Assembly: GCA_002382975.1 (NCBI GenBank)
Contig: DFTB01000017.1
Coordinates: 1 to 64,000, forward strand
From: Fibrobacter sp. UBA4223
GTDB taxonomy: Bacteria > Fibrobacterota > Fibrobacteria > Fibrobacterales > Fibrobacteraceae
DNA length: 64,000 nucleotides
Direction: 5' to 3'
Below are positions 1-8,707 of the stretch, in pieces. Within the stretch, counting starts at the first letter, position 1; every line of letters begins with the position of its first letter. The position numbers were made by a program, and so were the translations under genes. The notes under the pieces are model-generated. The model saw only the letters and a list, made by a program, of their open reading frames with translations. It was not told the origin of the DNA and made no database searches.

Positions 1-939
1 CGCAGGGAATCGTCCGTGGAGGAGTCGCTCATCGAGATGTACCTGGCGGGAGTATCCGTGCGCCGCGTGGAAGACGTCACGGAGCTCCTGTGGGGCTCTC
101 GGGTCAGCGCCTCGACCGTCAGCAACCTGAACCAGAAGGTATACGGCAAGATCGAGGAATGGCGAAACAGGGCCATAGGCGGGGAATACCCCTACGTGTT
201 CGTTGACGGCATCTACCTGAAGCGCAGCTGGGGCGGCGAAATGACCAGCGTCTCGGTACTTGTCGCGATAGGGGTGTCCGAAGACGGCTACCGGGAGATA
301 CTCGGAGCATGCGAGGGCGCAAGCGAAAGCAAGGAATGCTGGCGTAGCTTCCTCGTAAGCCTCAGGGAACGTGGCCTGAATGGCGTCCGGCTGTTCACAT
401 CGGACAAACACCTGGGCTTCCTGGAATCGGCCTCGGAAGTGTTCCCGGATGCGAAATGGCAACGCTGCACGGTGCATTTTTTCAGGAACCTGATGACAAA
501 GATCCCTCGCAACAAGCTCGCTTCGGCCATGCCCCTGCTGAAGGCTACGTACGCCCAGGAAGACAAGGAGGCGACACTGAAAAAGGTTGCCGACGTAGAA
601 CAGAAACTGCGCGATATGGGGCTAAAATCCGCCGCAGACCTTTACCGCAAGGGCGTGATGGAGACGCTTACCTACCTCGACTTCCCGCACGAACACTGGC
701 GCAGCATAAGGACGAACAACATCCTGGAACGCCTGAACCGGGAGATACGCAGAAGGACTCGGGTTGTGGGTTGCTTCCCGGACGGGGAATCTGCCCTGAT
801 GCTTGTGTGCGCCAGGCTAAGGCATATCGCCACGAAGGAATGGGGTGCCAAGAGATACCTTAACATGAAGCATCTCTACGAGATGGAAAAGGAGAACGAG
901 CTGAAACGGGAACAGGAAAAGGACGGAAATGTAGCCTAG
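1..939 (+). CDS. IS256-family (Mutator-type) transposase, 5' end outside window
   Basis: A DDE transposase that would cut and join the ends of its own insertion sequence. The frame is open to the first base, so the gene begins upstream and only about 312 C-terminal codons are visible (the family is usually about 400). IS256-type features are the STVSNLNQKV segment, the first Asp in FVDGIYLKR, the second in LFTSDKHLG, the C-W/HF motif (QRCTVHFFRN) and the catalytic Glu in NNILERLNREIRRR. The catalytic residues look intact. It lies at the edge of the polysaccharide locus, tail to tail with a DUF4422 gene. Whether the 5' part is intact cannot be seen. Confidence 0.9.
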   Translation, partial: RRESSVEESLIEMYLAGVSVRRVEDVTELLWGSRVSASTVSNLNQKVYGKIEEWRNRAIGGEYPYVFVDGIYLKRSWGGEMTSVSVLVAIGVSEDGYREILGACEGASESKECWRSFLVSLRERGLNGVRLFTSDKHLGFLESASEVFPDAKWQRCTVHFFRNLMTKIPRNKLASAMPLLKATYAQEDKEATLKKVADVEQKLRDMGLKSAADLYRKGVMETLTYLDFPHEHWRSIRTNNILERLNREIRRRTRVVGCFPDGESALMLVCARLRHIATKEWGAKRYLNMKHLYEMEKENELKREQEKDGNVA

Positions 940-989
940 ATCTGATGTTGGGACAAACTATTTTTGCGAAAAACCCTTGACACTACCGT
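940..989 (+). mobile_element. Probable right end of the IS256-type element
   Basis: The 50 bases between the transposase stop and the next stop codon contain GGGACAAACTA and CCCTTGACACTACC. This looks like the terminal inverted repeat region of an IS256-type element. The left end lies outside the window, so the repeat pairing and the 8-9 bp target duplication cannot be verified. The exact border is inferred. Confidence 0.5.
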
Positions 990-1847
990 CTACCAAGTTT
1001 GCTTGTGCGGCTTGAGTATCCAGAAGGCCAGATTGTTCAGAGCACACCTAAGCTTGTAGGTAAGCTTGTTATAATGGGTTAAGATGTCCTTGGCATCGGT
1101 AAACCATATCACAGGCTTCTCGATGATGTGCTTTTTCTTGGCCTCAATCCATACGTTGAACATCCGCTCTGCGATATAGCCGTAAATTCTCTTTTGTACG
1201 GGGTCGTAATGGGTGATGTCCGTTTTTTCTTCGACCTTTTGGAGCAACTTGAATAGCCAGGTGCAGTATTCGTCAAAGTCAGACCAACGCATCAGAAACA
1301 TGTTGTAATGTCTTAATTCGTTGCCTTGAATCATTATCTTGAAATAGGCGTCCTGGATTTCTTGCGGTTCAGATTCCTTGAGAATCGTCTGCAAAATTCT
1401 GAGGTCGTCACTAACATGGCTGTAGCAATATTCATCGACCAGAGTTCGACGGTAGTTGCGAGGCTTGGCCATTACTACTTCGCCCTTCTTGACTCGGCCA
1501 AGAATATTTTCGGGGATGGTCAAGTCAATTTCACCAAACTTTTCGGAGGGAAAAACGGTTTGCGGGAATCCTTGCCGGCATTGGTTGTGAAAATCGAAGT
1601 AGCGACGGTAATGGCATAGGCCGATGATGTCGACGTTTTTCAGATTTTTCCATGCCCAGTACAGGCCGGTCAGCTCGCAGTAACTTTGGTTTTTCTCGCT
1701 GATGTTTTCCCCTTGGTTGTCTCCCTGGATTCCGAGATCCTTGTCGGACAAGGCCTTTCCTACGTGAATAGGAAAGTAGGGCGGCTGCGTTGCCATAATG
1801 TCTTTTTTATGGCAGCATACGAGTATTTTGGTGTTGAGCTCACTCAT
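990..1847 (-). CDS. DUF4422 domain protein, probable polysaccharide biosynthesis glycosyltransferase
   Basis: 285 residues with DUF4422 hallmarks: an N-terminal KILVCCHKK strand, the segment LTGLYWAWKN and the GLCHYRRYFDF motif. DUF4422 proteins are usually found in capsule and exopolysaccharide loci and are thought to act as glycosyltransferases; the sugar specificity is unknown. No signal peptide or membrane helix is apparent, so it is probably cytoplasmic. It follows the UDP-galactopyranose mutase gene with a gap of only 4 bases and is the last gene of the long minus-strand run. Its stop codon lies directly next to the insertion-sequence end, so the original C-terminus could have been altered by insertion. 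Confidence 0.8.
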   Translation of the reverse strand: MSELNTKILVCCHKKDIMATQPPYFPIHVGKALSDKDLGIQGDNQGENISEKNQSYCELTGLYWAWKNLKNVDIIGLCHYRRYFDFHNQCRQGFPQTVFPSEKFGEIDLTIPENILGRVKKGEVVMAKPRNYRRTLVDEYCYSHVSDDLRILQTILKESEPQEIQDAYFKIMIQGNELRHYNMFLMRWSDFDEYCTWLFKLLQKVEEKTDITHYDPVQKRIYGYIAERMFNVWIEAKKKHIIEKPVIWFTDAKDILTHYNKLTYKLRCALNNLAFWILKPHKQTW

Positions 1848-1851
1848 AATT

Positions 1852-2982
1852 TTAGAAATCCTTGATGTTTAGGACCTGTTCGATTATAGGGGCCATGTCG
1901 TAATACTTGTACTGGCCTAAGCGACCGCCAAAAAGCACGTCTTTTTCGGCTTGGGCGAGCTTTCGGTAATCCTCGGCCAGCCGATTATTGCGTTCGTTAT
2001 TCACTGGGTAGTAGGGTTCCATTCCGTCTTTATATTCGGTGGAGTATTCTTCTGAAATGACTGTTTTGGGACATTCGTAAACGGCCTGCCCGAACATTTC
2101 GAAATGCTTGTGCTCAATGACGCGGGTATAGGGCTTGTCGTGGGAGGTGTAGTTCACCACGGCGTTTCCCTGGTAATTCGGGGTGTCTTCGATGCGAGTC
2201 TTGAAACTGACCGTACGCCAGTCCAATTTACCCAACTTGTAATCGAAGTATTCGTCGAGGGCCCCTGTATAAACCAACTTTTTGGCGGTATTTCGCCAGG
2301 TCTGCCTGTATTCGGCAAAAAAGTCTACGCCCGTGAGGCATTCGACGCCTGAAAGCAGGCCTTCAATGAGCTTGTTGTAGCCACCTACGGGAATCCCCTG
2401 GTACTTATCGTTGAAGTAGTTGTTGTCAAAAACCATGCGGACGGGAAGCCGGTTGATGATGAATGCCGGCAAGTCCTTGCAGTCGCGGCCCCACTGTTTT
2501 TCGGTATATTCCTTGATGAGCTTCTCAAAAATATCTTTGCCCACCAGGGTTAGCGCCTGCTCTTCTAGATTTTCGGGTTTGTGGCCATTTAATGCGGCGA
2601 CCGCTTCGGCCTTCTGCTCGTCTATTTTGGCTTGGGCGGCCGCAGGCGTTGTGACACCCCACATTTGGTAGAATGTGTTCATGTTGAAAGGCAAGTTGAA
2701 AAGCTTGCCTTTGTAGTTTGCTACAGGGCTATTCGTGTAGCGGTTGAATTCCACGATGGAATTAACTAGCTCCCAGACCTGCTTGTTGCTGGTGTGGAAA
2801 ATGTGCGCTCCGTACTTATGGACGTTGATCCCCTCGATGTTTTCGCAATAGACATTACCACCGAGGTGCGGCCTTTTGTCTATTACAAGGCATTTTTTGC
2901 CGATCTTGTTTGCCCTATAGGCAAAAGTTGCCCCAAAAAGGCCGGAACCAACAATCAGATAATCGTACTTAGGCATATCCAT
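1852..2982 (-). CDS. glf: UDP-galactopyranose mutase
   Basis: A flavoenzyme that converts UDP-galactopyranose to UDP-galactofuranose in the cytoplasm, the donor for galactofuranose in surface glycans. 376 residues, normal for the family. The N-terminal FAD-binding Rossmann motif reads VGSGLFGATFA, followed by DKRPHLGGNVY and HKYGAHIFHT, all typical of Glf. The C-terminal half carries the conserved RVIEHKHFE and VNNERNN-type segments. It lies between an acyltransferase and the DUF4422 protein in one minus-strand run, which suggests that the polysaccharide contains galactofuranose. Confidence 0.96.
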   Translation of the reverse strand: MDMPKYDYLIVGSGLFGATFAYRANKIGKKCLVIDKRPHLGGNVYCENIEGINVHKYGAHIFHTSNKQVWELVNSIVEFNRYTNSPVANYKGKLFNLPFNMNTFYQMWGVTTPAAAQAKIDEQKAEAVAALNGHKPENLEEQALTLVGKDIFEKLIKEYTEKQWGRDCKDLPAFIINRLPVRMVFDNNYFNDKYQGIPVGGYNKLIEGLLSGVECLTGVDFFAEYRQTWRNTAKKLVYTGALDEYFDYKLGKLDWRTVSFKTRIEDTPNYQGNAVVNYTSHDKPYTRVIEHKHFEMFGQAVYECPKTVISEEYSTEYKDGMEPYYPVNNERNNRLAEDYRKLAQAEKDVLFGGRLGQYKYYDMAPIIEQVLNIKDF

Positions 2983-3003
2983 AAAATAGAAATAAAAAAT
3001 AGG

Positions 3004-4029
3004 CTATGGAACCACTTTTCTAAGTAGGGGGATTTTTTGCATAATGAATACAGCGGCGCAGCAGGATAGGTATACGAGGGGAATTCCAAGGATTCTATAG
3101 GCGTAGGAATCTTTTGTAAAGGGAAGTGCCGCTAGGGCGAGTCCGTGGGTAAGGTAAACACCGAAACTTAAAGCCGACAACTTGGTCAGTATTTGGGTAA
3201 GCTTTTCATGGCAAGCTAGCCAGGAATCCAGTCTTTTGGCTAGGATAAAACATGTGGTTGCAGGTATGACTGCGTATAGTCCGAAATAGTTGAACCATAA
3301 TGGGGTCCGCTCCGTTGAGTTCAACAGGCCGGCGTATCTTATTCCCCAAAATGCTAGTGTAAGAAAGCACAGGGAAAATACGATGCGTTTGTTTTTTTCG
3401 ATATCGGTTTTTGTTAGGGCGTAACCCAAGATGGCGTATATGCAATACCCCCCGATAGAGGTGGCCTGTGTAATGTTCCAATGGCCAAGATAGTTTACAA
3501 TAGGTACGATGGCGCTGAAGAAGAAAACGATGGATACTAGCAGGAACAGCTCTTTTGTAGAGGATTGGTTTACGATTCGTTCCAAGAAGGGAATGAACAG
3601 ATAGACCATAAAGAGTGGGATGAAGAACCAGAAGTTTGCAAATGGAATCTGGCCTGTCAACATTGCCGAAAGAAAGTGGTTGACATCGAAAGCGGCGCCG
3701 GAGCTGACAGACTGTTTCAAAAAGTGCAGCGTATAGAGGCCGATTCCAAATACCAAGTATGGAATAAGGGTCTTAGTGTATCTTTTTTTATAGAATTGGG
3801 CTGTGGTGTAGCGGCTTCTGTAATTAAAAAGGGTAGCCCCAGAAAGCATAAAGAAAATCGGAACGGCCGAATAAAAAACAGTTTCAAAGAAAATGGCCTG
3901 TTTCCAAGGGGCGTCGTGGGCATAGGTGTGCGTGTAGCCGTTGCAGTGCAGGGCTACAACGCTTATGCAGGCAAAAACGTTTAGGAGGTCCATCCAGCCG
4001 AATCGAGTTTTTTCTTTATTTTTTGCCAT
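3004..4029 (-). CDS. Acyltransferase 3 family membrane protein
   Basis: 341 residues with about ten hydrophobic segments. The N-terminal WMDLLNVFACISVVALHCNG matches the start of the acyltransferase 3 (OafA/NodX/WecH) family, including the His that follows the first helix. Such inner-membrane proteins O-acetylate or O-acylate sugars of lipopolysaccharide or capsule. The start overlaps the end of the upstream glycosyltransferase by 14 bases, indicating translational coupling. Acceptor and acyl group cannot be told from sequence. Confidence 0.88.
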   Translation of the reverse strand: MAKNKEKTRFGWMDLLNVFACISVVALHCNGYTHTYAHDAPWKQAIFFETVFYSAVPIFFMLSGATLFNYRSRYTTAQFYKKRYTKTLIPYLVFGIGLYTLHFLKQSVSSGAAFDVNHFLSAMLTGQIPFANFWFFIPLFMVYLFIPFLERIVNQSSTKELFLLVSIVFFFSAIVPIVNYLGHWNITQATSIGGYCIYAILGYALTKTDIEKNKRIVFSLCFLTLAFWGIRYAGLLNSTERTPLWFNYFGLYAVIPATTCFILAKRLDSWLACHEKLTQILTKLSALSFGVYLTHGLALAALPFTKDSYAYRILGIPLVYLSCCAAVFIMQKIPLLRKVVP

Positions 4030-4984
4030 AACGTTTTTTTATGTCAGATTTGATCGAATTTTTCAGCATTCTAAGAAATATTCTGCGGCTGGCTGCGAAT
4101 GATTTTACATAATCTTTAAAAGCATCTTTAACACTTGGCTGAATTTTGGCCCTGTCAAAATAGGTTTCCGCAATCTTTCTTTTTATGTACTTTGGCGCAG
4201 CATTAGGAAAATTTTCCAAAATACATTCAAAGTGAAGCGGATATTTCATTGTCCGTTCTCTTTGAATGGACGGATGATAAGTGACGCCTCCTTCATGTAC
4301 TCTGTAAACGGACATATAATCGCTCATGCCATGCATTTTCCCAAGTGCTGAACATTTTAGAATAAAAAAGACATCTCCGTTTAATATACGTGTAGAGTTC
4401 TTGATTTCGTAAAATAGACACTCTGTTTTTGACATGATAGATGCCGTGGGTGCGATCCATTTGGTTAAAAATTCGTCGGGCTTGTATTCTCTATTTTCGA
4501 TATCATCGCATTTTAAAGCGCAATCGCCATATCCTTTTTCATATTTTATTTTTGCACGGTGAAAGCACATTGAATAATCGGGATGTTCGTTCAGAAAGTT
4601 AAACTGTTTTTGCAGTTTAATGGAGTCTGTCCAAAAATCATCCCCTTCACACAGAGCTACGTACTTCCCTTTGCAGGCAGAATTAATGACTTTTGCAAGT
4701 GAACCGTCGTGTTTAGAATACAGATTCTCCGTTTCGTAGATAGGTTTTATTATTTTAGGGTATTTTGTTTCGTATTCTCGGATGATGTCGGCAGTTTTAT
4801 CTGTAGAAGCGTCGTCATGAACAACTATTTCAAACGGGAAAGAGGTTTCCTGCATCAAAAAACCGTCTAATGCTTGTGCAATGTATTTATCTTGATTGTA
4901 CGTGAGACAGCGAACGCTAACAAGAGGAGTATCCCATTCTTTGGGCCAATTTTTCATTATTTCTTCTTGTGAACGATTAATCAT
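4016..4984 (-). CDS. Family 2 glycosyltransferase
   Basis: 322 residues. The GT-A fold start PLVSVRCLTYNQDKYI, the EIVVHDDASTDKT motif and ALCEGDDFW (DXD-like metal site) identify a family 2 glycosyltransferase, which transfers a sugar from a nucleotide donor to a lipid-linked glycan on the cytoplasmic face. The chosen ATG has AAGGGA upstream; a second ATG nine codons in is also possible. It overlaps the next gene by 14 bases. The gene is visibly richer in A and T than its neighbours, as is common for O-antigen-type glycosyltransferases acquired by transfer. Confidence 0.9.
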   Translation of the reverse strand: MINRSQEEIMKNWPKEWDTPLVSVRCLTYNQDKYIAQALDGFLMQETSFPFEIVVHDDASTDKTADIIREYETKYPKIIKPIYETENLYSKHDGSLAKVINSACKGKYVALCEGDDFWTDSIKLQKQFNFLNEHPDYSMCFHRAKIKYEKGYGDCALKCDDIENREYKPDEFLTKWIAPTASIMSKTECLFYEIKNSTRILNGDVFFILKCSALGKMHGMSDYMSVYRVHEGGVTYHPSIQRERTMKYPLHFECILENFPNAAPKYIKRKIAETYFDRAKIQPSVKDAFKDYVKSFAASRRIFLRMLKNSIKSDIKKRYGKK

Positions 4985-5005
4985 ATTTCCCTTTTGGCGT
5001 AAGTG

Positions 5006-6469
5006 TTATTTGCGCTTAAAAAAAGCTAGCATAGTGCTGGTGCAATAATTAAAACTTTCAAAATTGAATAACTTTGCAAGTCCAAAATAAAATACACCTC
5101 CAGCTCCAGTAAGTATAATTAACTGAAACGCAAGGGGTATTGTTTGTTGTTCCTTTAAAACTCCAACAATAAAGAAAACGAACGCCCCCATGAAAATGGA
5201 TAGTAAAAATGAAGGCATAAAGTCTTTCATTTGTTCGCCAAACCCATAATCTAATATTTTTTTGTTTGGATAGGCGTTTACAAAAGAGCCAAGAGGAGCG
5301 GTGACGGCCGCACTCATGGCAATTCCGATGGGAGAACGAAATAGCCATATCGCAAGAATCAGGACGGCAAGACCATAAGTTTTTTTGACAATTTCAAGTT
5401 TTAAGAAAATGTCACTGCGACCAATCGCGTTAATTGCAGATAGGTTTGTCGTGTGGATGGGCCAAAAGGCATAGCTAAAGCAGCATATCTGAATGAACGG
5501 AACTGCGGGCAGCCATTTGTCGCCAAGGATCAGTTGTGTCAGCGGAGATGCGATTGCGGCAAGGCCAGCCATCATGGGAAGGATTACAAAAGAGCTTGTT
5601 TTTATGGAACGGCGTGCCAAGGATTTTAAGCGAGTTCTGTCATCTTGTATGGAAGATAGTGAAGGCAGTAATACAGATTGTATGGATGCATTGATGTTGG
5701 TAATGATTAATTTGGGAAAATGATCTCCTCGGTTGTAAAATCCCAAGTCTGCCGCAGTAAACATTTTGCCGATGAGCAAATCGCGAATGTTATAGTAACC
5801 GGTATCGAGTAATGCGGAACACAAAAGTTTCCATCCGAATGAAAATAGTTTTTTGAATCGCGTGAATGAAAAAATTAGTTGAGGTCTCCATTTTACAGTA
5901 AACCACATGATGATACAAACAAGGCAAGAATTCATCAGTTGTTGACCGACAAGTGCCCAAATTCCGAAATCAAAGATGGCTAGAGTTATACCAAAAATTC
6001 CCGACGGAATTATTGCTCCGATGCTTCTATAAAAAAGCTTTTTAAACATCATGTTGCGAGCAACATAGGCTTCTTGTACCGAATTGAGAGCTCCTAATAG
6101 AAGCATTACTCCTAAAACGCGTATGACGGGAATGAGCTTGGTTTGGTCATTGAAAAAATGGGCTAGGAGAGGAGCTGTAAAGAACAGAATTCCATAAAGA
6201 AACAATGCTATTGTTAAACTTGAATAAAATACTGTTGAAAAATCGAGGTTGTCTGCTTCTTTTTTTTGAATTAAAGCGGTGTTTAATCCGCTTTGAACAA
6301 AAACGTTTGCCAATGTAATGAATGCTGTTACAAGTGCAATCAAGCCGAAATCCGATGGCGTCAGTAATCGGGCGAGGGCGATTGCGACAATAAATTGTAC
6401 GCCTTGGGTGCCAATGCGCTCAAGAAATTTCCAAAGTAGAGAAGATATGATGGACGATTTAAAGGACAT
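5006..6469 (-). CDS. Lipopolysaccharide/polysaccharide flippase of the MOP superfamily (Wzx/WzxC type)
   Basis: 487 residues with 12-14 hydrophobic helices. The N-terminus has WKFLERIGTQGVQFIVAIAL followed by RLLTPSDFGLIAL, the pattern of the WzxC/TuaB-like branch of polysaccharide exporters. These proteins flip lipid-linked repeat units across the inner membrane. It sits between the phosphonate genes and glycosyltransferases and would be the exporter of the glycan made here. A Wzy polymerase and the initiating phosphoglycosyltransferase are not visible in this window. Confidence 0.92.
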   Translation of the reverse strand: MSFKSSIISSLLWKFLERIGTQGVQFIVAIALARLLTPSDFGLIALVTAFITLANVFVQSGLNTALIQKKEADNLDFSTVFYSSLTIALFLYGILFFTAPLLAHFFNDQTKLIPVIRVLGVMLLLGALNSVQEAYVARNMMFKKLFYRSIGAIIPSGIFGITLAIFDFGIWALVGQQLMNSCLVCIIMWFTVKWRPQLIFSFTRFKKLFSFGWKLLCSALLDTGYYNIRDLLIGKMFTAADLGFYNRGDHFPKLIITNINASIQSVLLPSLSSIQDDRTRLKSLARRSIKTSSFVILPMMAGLAAIASPLTQLILGDKWLPAVPFIQICCFSYAFWPIHTTNLSAINAIGRSDIFLKLEIVKKTYGLAVLILAIWLFRSPIGIAMSAAVTAPLGSFVNAYPNKKILDYGFGEQMKDFMPSFLLSIFMGAFVFFIVGVLKEQQTIPLAFQLIILTGAGGVFYFGLAKLFNFESFNYCTSTMLAFFKRK

Positions 6470-6472
6470 GTT

Positions 6473-7585
6473 TTATAAATAATTCATAAAAGCTTTTTTA
6501 TTTTCCAAAGCTGTTGTTGTAGGCCTGCCAAGATTATCACGGGCGCCGATAGAGCATTTAACCTCAATAAAAGTCAACTCGCCGGCATTTTTTGCGGAAT
6601 TCAATTCCCTGTCCAAAGCCTCAAATGTATCAACAGAAACGGCCTTGGGATAACCGCAAGCCCTGGCAATTGCCACCAAATCCATCTTGGCAGCAACAGT
6701 CGGCATGCCGCCTACAGTTTCATGTGCGCCATTGTTGATTACGATATGTATCAAGTTCTTCGGCGCATTCGCGCCGACAACCGCCATTGCCCCCATGTGC
6801 ATGAGTACGGCGCCGTCGCCATCGATACACCAGATTTTCTTTTCCGGTTTATTGAGTGCAACGCCAAGAGCAATCGATGAACTGTGCCCCATGGAGCCCA
6901 CCGTCAAGAAGTCGTATTTGTGCGCCTGTCCGTTCGCCTCGCGAATCTCAAAAAGTTCCCGGCTTGCCTTGCCCGTGGTAGATACAATCGGATCCTCGCC
7001 CGATACGGCCACGATATGACGGATAATCTCCTCGCGGACCATCACGTTGTCGTTCTTATATACGACCTTGCCATCATAGGAAAGGGCGCCCTTTCGAACA
7101 ACAAAGGCGACATCCTTGCCCTGGGCCAGGATCTTCCTGAATTCGGCCATGACAGATTCAACTTCCGCATCGGTCGTGTCCTTGCCGATAACAAACGTTG
7201 CGATATCCATGTCCTCGAGGAGCTTCACGGTAACTTCACCCTGATAGATGTGTTGCGGTTCATCATGGACACCGGGCTCGCCACGCCAGCCTACGACGAA
7301 CACCATCGGAATGGCGTAGACCTTGTCGTTAAGGAGGGATGCCACCGGGTTGATGATGTTGCCTTCGCCGGAATTCTGCATGTAGACTACCGGGACCTTG
7401 CCCGTCGCTAGATGATATCCGGCAGCAAGCGCAGTGCAGTTGCCCTCGTTTGCAGCAATCACGTGATGCTTCGGATCGATCCCGTAGGTATTCATCAGGC
7501 AATTGCAAAGAGCCTTAAGTTGGGAGTCCGGCACACCTGTATAGAATTCGGCGTCGATAATTTCCATCAACTTCTCAACTTTCAT
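6473..7585 (-). CDS. aepY: Phosphonopyruvate decarboxylase
   Basis: A ThDP-dependent enzyme that decarboxylates 3-phosphonopyruvate to phosphonoacetaldehyde, the step that pulls the unfavourable PEP mutase reaction forward. 370 residues. The N-terminal half has FYTGVPDSQLKALCN and ANEGNCTALAAGYHLATGK (catalytic Glu region); the C-terminal half has the ThDP/Mg motif WCIDGDGAVLMHMG and VINNGAHETVGG, all typical of phosphonopyruvate decarboxylases. A GGGAGA ribosome site precedes the ATG. It follows the reductase gene after one base, so the phosphonate genes form one transcription unit. Confidence 0.95.
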   Translation of the reverse strand: MKVEKLMEIIDAEFYTGVPDSQLKALCNCLMNTYGIDPKHHVIAANEGNCTALAAGYHLATGKVPVVYMQNSGEGNIINPVASLLNDKVYAIPMVFVVGWRGEPGVHDEPQHIYQGEVTVKLLEDMDIATFVIGKDTTDAEVESVMAEFRKILAQGKDVAFVVRKGALSYDGKVVYKNDNVMVREEIIRHIVAVSGEDPIVSTTGKASRELFEIREANGQAHKYDFLTVGSMGHSSSIALGVALNKPEKKIWCIDGDGAVLMHMGAMAVVGANAPKNLIHIVINNGAHETVGGMPTVAAKMDLVAIARACGYPKAVSVDTFEALDRELNSAKNAGELTFIEVKCSIGARDNLGRPTTTALENKKAFMNYL

Positions 7586-7586
7586 C

Positions 7587-8705
7587 TTATTCTCCCAGAA
7601 TCTGGTGGTAAAGGGTGTCTATGGCGCTTTCGTCCAATTTTACAGGATTGTTCTTGAGACGTACAGGATTGACCGACTTTCTCAAGACTGCGAAATCTTC
7701 GACGGAATGTACCCCGGGTCTATCTAAACGAAGGGCGTCCAGGAAATCACTGAACTTGGATGCCGCGGATTCAGGGGTCTCGGCCTGCATTGCGGCAGCT
7801 AAACCACTGAAAGCGCTTGCAAGGTGGCCTTTCCCACGAGGATCTACGCATTGGTCCATGTGGTTAAGCATATAGGGCCACAGGGCGGATACGCACAGCG
7901 CTGCGGCATGGCCATGGGCGATGCCGTATAGGCTCGTAAGTTTGTAGCACATTGCGTGTCCGGCAGTCGTCTGAGTGATATTTATGGCCTTCCCCGCGAT
8001 ATTCGCCGCTTCCAGCATCTTTTGGTTTCCTTCGGTGGCATTGCCGAGATAGGCTTCAGCATAATCCAAAATCATACGGACGGCCCTGTCCGAAAGGATC
8101 CTGCTTTCGTCGGTGGAATTTACAGACCAGAACGATTCCACCGCATGGCAGAAGGCATCCATCATGGTTACCTTGCGTTGGTATTCGGGCAAGGATTCAA
8201 GGACTGTCGGATCGAACAGGACCGCGGACGGTATACAGCTATAATCCGTTACGGACTGCTTTTCGCCCTTGTAATAGACAACCGCATAGCGGGTCGCCTC
8301 GCTTCCCGTTCCAGCCGTAGTGGGAACCGCGACAAACGGGATAGTGTTCGGGACAATCTTTTCGTGGATATAGTCACAGCCCACAGGCATGGTTGCATAG
8401 AGCTTGATGCACTTGGCCGTATCCATGGCGCTGCCACCACCGATGGCGAGTATCGAATCGCACCCCTCGGTTCGGAAAACATCGATTCCCTTTACAACGG
8501 AAGAGTAGTCGGGATTGGGCGCGAAGTCGCTGAAACGAACAAATTCCGAGCCGATTCTGGCGGCGAGTTCATCCAGGTTCTTCCCTATACGAAGCCTGTC
8601 ACAGGACTTGCCACAGACAACAAGTACCCTGCGCATGTTAGAATGTGCAAGGTGTTCGCCAAGTGCCCTGTATTCGGCGTCAGACGGGATGACAATCTGG
8701 TCCAT
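7587..8705 (-). CDS. Phosphonoacetaldehyde reductase (iron-dependent alcohol dehydrogenase family)
   Basis: 372 residues. Group III iron-type alcohol dehydrogenase signatures are the nucleotide-binding ILAIGGGSAMDTAKCI, the segment PTTAGTGSEATR and the metal-ligand region DAFCHAVES with TAGHAMCYKL. Placed between PEP mutase and phosphonopyruvate decarboxylase, it most likely reduces phosphonoacetaldehyde to 2-hydroxyethylphosphonate, as PhpC-like enzymes do. The start was set at the ATG two bases after the aepX stop; an upstream in-frame ATG would force a 49-base overlap. No aminoethylphosphonate transaminase lies beside it. Confidence 0.85.
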   Translation of the reverse strand: MDQIVIPSDAEYRALGEHLAHSNMRRVLVVCGKSCDRLRIGKNLDELAARIGSEFVRFSDFAPNPDYSSVVKGIDVFRTEGCDSILAIGGGSAMDTAKCIKLYATMPVGCDYIHEKIVPNTIPFVAVPTTAGTGSEATRYAVVYYKGEKQSVTDYSCIPSAVLFDPTVLESLPEYQRKVTMMDAFCHAVESFWSVNSTDESRILSDRAVRMILDYAEAYLGNATEGNQKMLEAANIAGKAINITQTTAGHAMCYKLTSLYGIAHGHAAALCVSALWPYMLNHMDQCVDPRGKGHLASAFSGLAAAMQAETPESAASKFSDFLDALRLDRPGVHSVEDFAVLRKSVNPVRLKNNPVKLDESAIDTLYHQILGE

Positions 8706-8707
8706 GG

